DNA of 16,906 nt from JALEGB01 sp038530925. Its GTDB lineage: Bacteria; Pseudomonadota; Alphaproteobacteria; Rhodobacterales; Rhodobacteraceae. Shown here in pieces: positions 14,078-16,906 of the stretch (positions are counted from its first letter, which is position 1; each line of letters opens with the position of its first letter). Below the pieces are notes generated by a model. That model ran no database searches, was not told the DNA's origin, and saw only the letters and a list, made by a program, of their open reading frames with translations. The DNA lies in NCBI GenBank assembly GCA_038530925.1, contig JBCBCG010000089.1, forward strand, positions 1-16,906. The letters run 5' to 3'. The position numbers and the translations under genes are program-made.

Positions 14078-14593
14078 ATGAAACCTGTACTGATTACGCT
14101 GTTGCTTATAGTCGTCGCGGGCTGCGCCTCGACCGCTGAGAAGGCGTCGCTGCCGCCGCCGCCTGATCGCGCTGAAGCGCTCTCTAGCGCAGATTACGCA
14201 ACGCTTGACGAAGTCGAAAAATATGCTGCGGCTTTCGGAACCTTATGCATTGATAACTTCGAAGACTTTGGAGCAATACGGGAGCAAGCGGTCGCGCTTG
14301 GCTTTCGCAAGACAGAAGGGCCCTTCCACACCGGCAGCCGTGATGGAAGCCTCTCTCAAGAAACGTATATTTTGAGCGATGGGACTGCATTCATTTCGAC
14401 AAAAAAGGCGAAAGGCACTTTCTACGATATATGTCAAATTGAGTTCAAACACCCTTCTGACCTTCCGCTGGTGACGGCCATACAATCTCAGGTAAAGGCA
14501 CGTTATCCGAACGCAGTTACATTTGAGTCTGGCTTACTTGGCGCAGGAGCTGATGCAAGATCTGAGGGAGGGGGGGCTATACTTTTTGGCTAG
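14078..14593 (+). CDS. Putative outer-membrane lipoprotein, unknown
   Basis: A 171-residue product that I do not recognise. The N-terminus is a lipoprotein signal peptide: short basic start, hydrophobic ITLLLIVVAGC and a lipobox VAGC with the lipidated cysteine at 16; the next residues (A, S) are not the inner-membrane retention Asp, so outer-membrane sorting is expected. The mature part has a small region with two cysteines (TLCIDNF, DICQIEF) about 60 residues apart that could form a disulfide, and a Gly-rich C-terminus. No strong ribosome-binding site precedes the ATG at 14078. Much of the gene is visibly AT-richer than its neighbours, with A/T-ending codons, and a 7-G run lies at its 3' end. 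This suggests foreign origin. Confidence 0.75.
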   Translation: MKPVLITLLLIVVAGCASTAEKASLPPPPDRAEALSSADYATLDEVEKYAAAFGTLCIDNFEDFGAIREQAVALGFRKTEGPFHTGSRDGSLSQETYILSDGTAFISTKKAKGTFYDICQIEFKHPSDLPLVTAIQSQVKARYPNAVTFESGLLGAGADARSEGGGAILFG

Positions 14594-14758
14594 GCATCGC
14601 CGGCAGCCCATTACACGCTTCACCGCAACTAAAATAACTAACTAAATAATACCACTCAACAATTTCAAAGTGAGAACTGTTCAGATGCTAAAGACACAAG
14701 GCGGCGGCGATTGATCGACTTGCTGTAGCGGCGTCGCGATCTCTCAGAGCAGGTGTCG

Positions 14759-15313
14759 ATGAAGACGTTCGTCTACAAGCCCGGCGCGTTCAGCGAAGCG
14801 CAACGCGTCGAAGTCTCAAAAGACGGCCTTCGCAAGGGCGACGGTCCGCTCCGCGCCTGGCGCCACGTCACGGAGATCCGCTTCACCTATTGGAGCGCAA
14901 GAGGCATGGAGAATTTGGGCCTCACCCTGCGCTTCGGCGAAGACAGCGAGCATTTTTCCATCAACATGCCGAAACATGAGGTCGTAAACTTCGTTGCGAT
15001 GAGTCGCGCGATTTTCGGCCAGTTGGAGGTGGCGCGACCGGATCTCGAAGTGATCTTCGGCCATGCGGGCGTGGCGCGTTGGGCGTTATTCGCTCTGGGC
15101 TTGATACTGCTTGGTTGCGCCGGCCTGCTCGCTGCGCTTGCGGCGGACCAGGGCTTGGACCCCACCTCCGCGGAGGATCTCGGCTTCGTCGCCGTCGCCG
15201 CGATCAGTGGGATCGCCGCGCTTCACTACATCAGGGAAAACGCGCCATGGGCTGCAGGGCCGCGCCGCTCTTTCGCAGCGATGCGTCAAGCGTTGTCCGA
15301 GGGCGGCCGCTGA
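14759..15313 (+). CDS. Two-helix membrane protein, unknown
   Basis: A 184-residue product of unknown function. Residues 1-100 form a soluble, beta-rich part (VYKPGAFSEAQRVEVSKDGL, then WRHVTEIRFTYWSARGMENL and LTLRFGEDSEHFSINMP) that resembles the short PH-like or GRAM-like modules of bacterial membrane proteins; this is only a resemblance in layout. Two hydrophobic helices follow, about 106-129 and 141-158, and then a basic tail. I chose the ATG at 14759, six bases after GCAGG; an in-frame GTG at 14753 would overlap that site. It ends only 6 bp from the convergent methyltransferase gene, so the two transcripts probably overlap at their ends. Composition is GC-rich like the core genes. Confidence 0.75.
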   Translation: MKTFVYKPGAFSEAQRVEVSKDGLRKGDGPLRAWRHVTEIRFTYWSARGMENLGLTLRFGEDSEHFSINMPKHEVVNFVAMSRAIFGQLEVARPDLEVIFGHAGVARWALFALGLILLGCAGLLAALAADQGLDPTSAEDLGFVAVAAISGIAALHYIRENAPWAAGPRRSFAAMRQALSEGGR

Positions 15314-15319
15314 AGCGCG

Positions 15320-16414
15320 TCATCCAAAGCCCGCCAGCGGCGGAGCGCCTCTGGCGGTGAGGCCGAGGACTTTGAAAAGGGCGCCCATTTCGCGGGGATC
15401 GATCAGGCGCGTGACGCCTTCCATCACCGTTTCGGCCGCGTCGGGCTGCGCTTTGGCCAGGGCCGCGGCGCGCATCTCGGCGCCGAGGGCGCGCAGGACC
15501 GCGCCTTGGGTCGCGAGGGGCGCCGCGGCGGCGCCCGCCGCCTCGGCCGCGGCGCTGAGCGCCGAGAAATCGACATGCGCTGTGAGATCCGCTTCGCCGG
15601 GCGCTGCGAACGGATCGGCGAATTCGTGCCGGCGCGCCGCCTGGAAGGTCTCGCGCCATCCCGCCGACCGCCGCATCGCCGCGTCATAGCCGTAATCGAT
15701 GATCAACGCCGCGCCGCCGGAGGCCGCGAGCCGCCGGCCGATCTCCGCAGCGATCGCCTCGCCCGCCTCGCAGCGCTCATACCAGGCGCCCTCGGGCGCG
15801 GCGTCGAGGATCGCGGCCTGGTCCGCCGGGCGATCTGCGGGCGCGGCGCTCAGCACCGGCGCGAGGCGTCCGGCCTCCAGCCCGATGAGGCGTTCGCGCC
15901 AGCCGCCAGGCGCGCGGCGCCATTGGCGGATCGGCAGGGCGTCGAAGAACTCATTGGCCAGCAAGAAGAGCGGCGCCGGCTCGATCTCCTCGATCCGCGC
16001 CGCCCAGCGCGGCGTCAGCGGAGCGCTCTCCAAGGCGCGTCGTTGCGCGGCGCGGAGCGGTCCGGAAGTCTCCACCAAGGTGAGGCGCGCACTCTCGAGA
16101 AAGCCCGGCGCGGCCCGGGCGGCGCGCAGCGCATCCGCCATCAGCCGCCCGCGCCCCGGCCCGAGCTCGACGAGCGCGAACGGCGCCGGCTGGCCTTGGT
16201 CGATCCAGGCTTGCGCCAGCGCCAGCCCGAGAAGCTCGCCGAAAACCTGGCTGATCTCCGGCGCGGTGATGAAATCGCCCGCGGCGCCGATGGGCGCGCC
16301 GGTGCGATAATAGCCATGCTCAGGGTCGTTGAGACAGGCCTCCATATACGCGGCGAGCGTGAGCGGCCCGTCCCGCTGGATCCGCTCCGCCAGCGCGCCG
16401 GCAAGCGCAGTCAC
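15320..16414 (-). CDS. MidA/NDUFAF7-family SAM-dependent methyltransferase
   Basis: A class I SAM-dependent methyltransferase related to mitochondrial NDUFAF7 (MidA), which methylates an arginine of a complex I subunit during assembly; the bacterial substrate is not established. The 364-residue product shows MEACLNDPEHGYY at about 24-36, GDFITAPEISQVFGELLG at 46-63, the SAM-binding loop VELGPGRGRLMAD at 82-94, the ANEFFDALPI segment in the middle, and IIDYGYD, all characteristic of the family. The start is GTG at 16414, overlapping the lgt stop codon in a GTGA arrangement that implies coupled translation. In many alphaproteobacteria this pair is followed by pgeF; here the next gene is convergent and unrelated. 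Confidence 0.94.
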   Translation of the reverse strand: MTALAGALAERIQRDGPLTLAAYMEACLNDPEHGYYRTGAPIGAAGDFITAPEISQVFGELLGLALAQAWIDQGQPAPFALVELGPGRGRLMADALRAARAAPGFLESARLTLVETSGPLRAAQRRALESAPLTPRWAARIEEIEPAPLFLLANEFFDALPIRQWRRAPGGWRERLIGLEAGRLAPVLSAAPADRPADQAAILDAAPEGAWYERCEAGEAIAAEIGRRLAASGGAALIIDYGYDAAMRRSAGWRETFQAARRHEFADPFAAPGEADLTAHVDFSALSAAAEAAGAAAAPLATQGAVLRALGAEMRAAALAKAQPDAAETVMEGVTRLIDPREMGALFKVLGLTARGAPPLAGFG

Positions 16415-16906
16415 GGCGCGCCGCCCATGCGCTCAGCCGGTTTCGGCGCGAAGACGCCGCGGAGCGCGAGCGTGATCACCACCGCGCCCGCCAGGATCAT
16501 GGGAAGCGACAGCGTCTGACCGCGCGTCAGCGCCGCGCCGAGGATGATGTCGAAACCGTCTCGTCCGAGCGCCGGATCATACTGCCGCCAGAACTCGGCG
16601 ACGAACCGGCCCAGCCCATAGCCGGCGAGGAACACGCCGATGCAGAGCCCTGGCCGCTTCAGCGCGCCGAAGCGCCAGACGAGGATCGCCAGCACGAGCG
16701 CCAGCAGCAGCCCTTCCAGCGCCGCCTCGTAGAGCTGGCTCGGATGACGCGGCACGTTCACGCCATCGGTGTGGATGTCGGCGAAGCTCGGGCCGAGCGT
16801 TCCATCCTCATAGCGTGGGCGCAGCGCCGGGCCGGGAAAGACCATGCCCCAGCTTCCATCGGTCGGCCGGCCCCAGAGCTCGCCGTTCACGAAATTGGCG
16901 ATCCGG
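16411..16906 (-). CDS. lgt: Prolipoprotein diacylglyceryl transferase, 5' end outside window
   Basis: Inner-membrane enzyme that transfers diacylglycerol from phosphatidylglycerol to the lipobox cysteine of prolipoproteins, the first step of lipoprotein maturation. The 164 C-terminal residues are visible, reading in frame from 16905. They begin with the RIANFVNGELWGR signature segment, followed by the RHPSQLYEA motif and hydrophobic helices (GLLLALVLAILVW, then CIGVFLAGYGLGRFVAEF and LPMILAGAVVITLAL). The rest, with the start codon, lies beyond the right edge. The stop TGA (16411-16413) overlaps the GTG start of the methyltransferase gene, so the two form an operon. Confidence 0.97.
   Translation of the reverse strand, partial: RIANFVNGELWGRPTDGSWGMVFPGPALRPRYEDGTLGPSFADIHTDGVNVPRHPSQLYEAALEGLLLALVLAILVWRFGALKRPGLCIGVFLAGYGLGRFVAEFWRQYDPALGRDGFDIILGAALTRGQTLSLPMILAGAVVITLALRGVFAPKPAERMGGAP

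Noticed and set aside
15506..16519. 337-residue plus-strand frame opposite midA and lgt
   Set aside because: It crosses the lgt-midA junction on the opposite strand and has the Arg-rich shadow composition; the minus-strand genes carry diagnostic motifs.

Overview
The window is a GC-rich bacterial chromosome segment. Its protein families point to an alphaproteobacterium: an ethylmalonyl-CoA-pathway pair (crotonyl-CoA carboxylase/reductase and ethylmalonyl-CoA mutase), an ELM1-like protein, a MidA/NDUFAF7-type methyltransferase next to lgt, a divergent argH/tlpA pair, and a flagellin with alphaproteobacterial-type ends. I cannot place it more finely. Most of the window is ordinary, densely packed core metabolism. 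No CRISPR array, phage, rRNA or tRNA gene was seen.

Left part (1-1076): the tail of an IS630-family transposase runs off the left edge and looks decayed near that edge. It is followed by an AT-richer small two-helix membrane protein gene and a 378-bp gene-poor stretch that carries an 11-C homopolymer and what may be reading-frame debris. Then argH (minus) diverges from a secreted or anchored TlpA-like thioredoxin gene. That gene heads a plus-strand cluster with proC, an unrecognised coiled-coil protein and a CsaA-like tRNA-binding protein.

Middle (5093-8209): convergent to that cluster lie msrQ (haem membrane partner of the MsrP methionine-sulfoxide reductase, with no msrP in view) and, upstream of it on the same strand, an ELM1-like gene with a strong stem-loop abutting its start codon. 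An Lrp/AsnC regulator diverges from the ELM1-like gene, followed by a small two-repeat DUF1508/YegP protein and a terminator.

Right part: after a 724-bp gene-free leader with a 13-bp perfect inverted repeat comes a solitary flagellin gene. It converges on ccr, which ends in two tandem intrinsic terminators. ccr and ecm are divergently transcribed from a 356-bp spacer containing two palindromes about three helical turns apart, a good candidate control region for acetyl-CoA assimilation. Beyond ecm are two plus-strand accessory genes, an AT-richer lipoprotein gene and a two-helix membrane protein gene. These abut the minus-strand lgt-midA operon, whose first gene runs off the right edge.

Functionally, ccr and ecm supply successive parts of the same C2-assimilation route. 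proC and argH are amino-acid biosynthesis genes, TlpA and MsrQ serve envelope redox chemistry, and Lgt anchors lipoproteins. I see no convincing new multi-gene system. The points most worth a second look are the ccr/ecm operator region, the ELM1 5'-leader hairpin and the orphan flagellin with its long leader.
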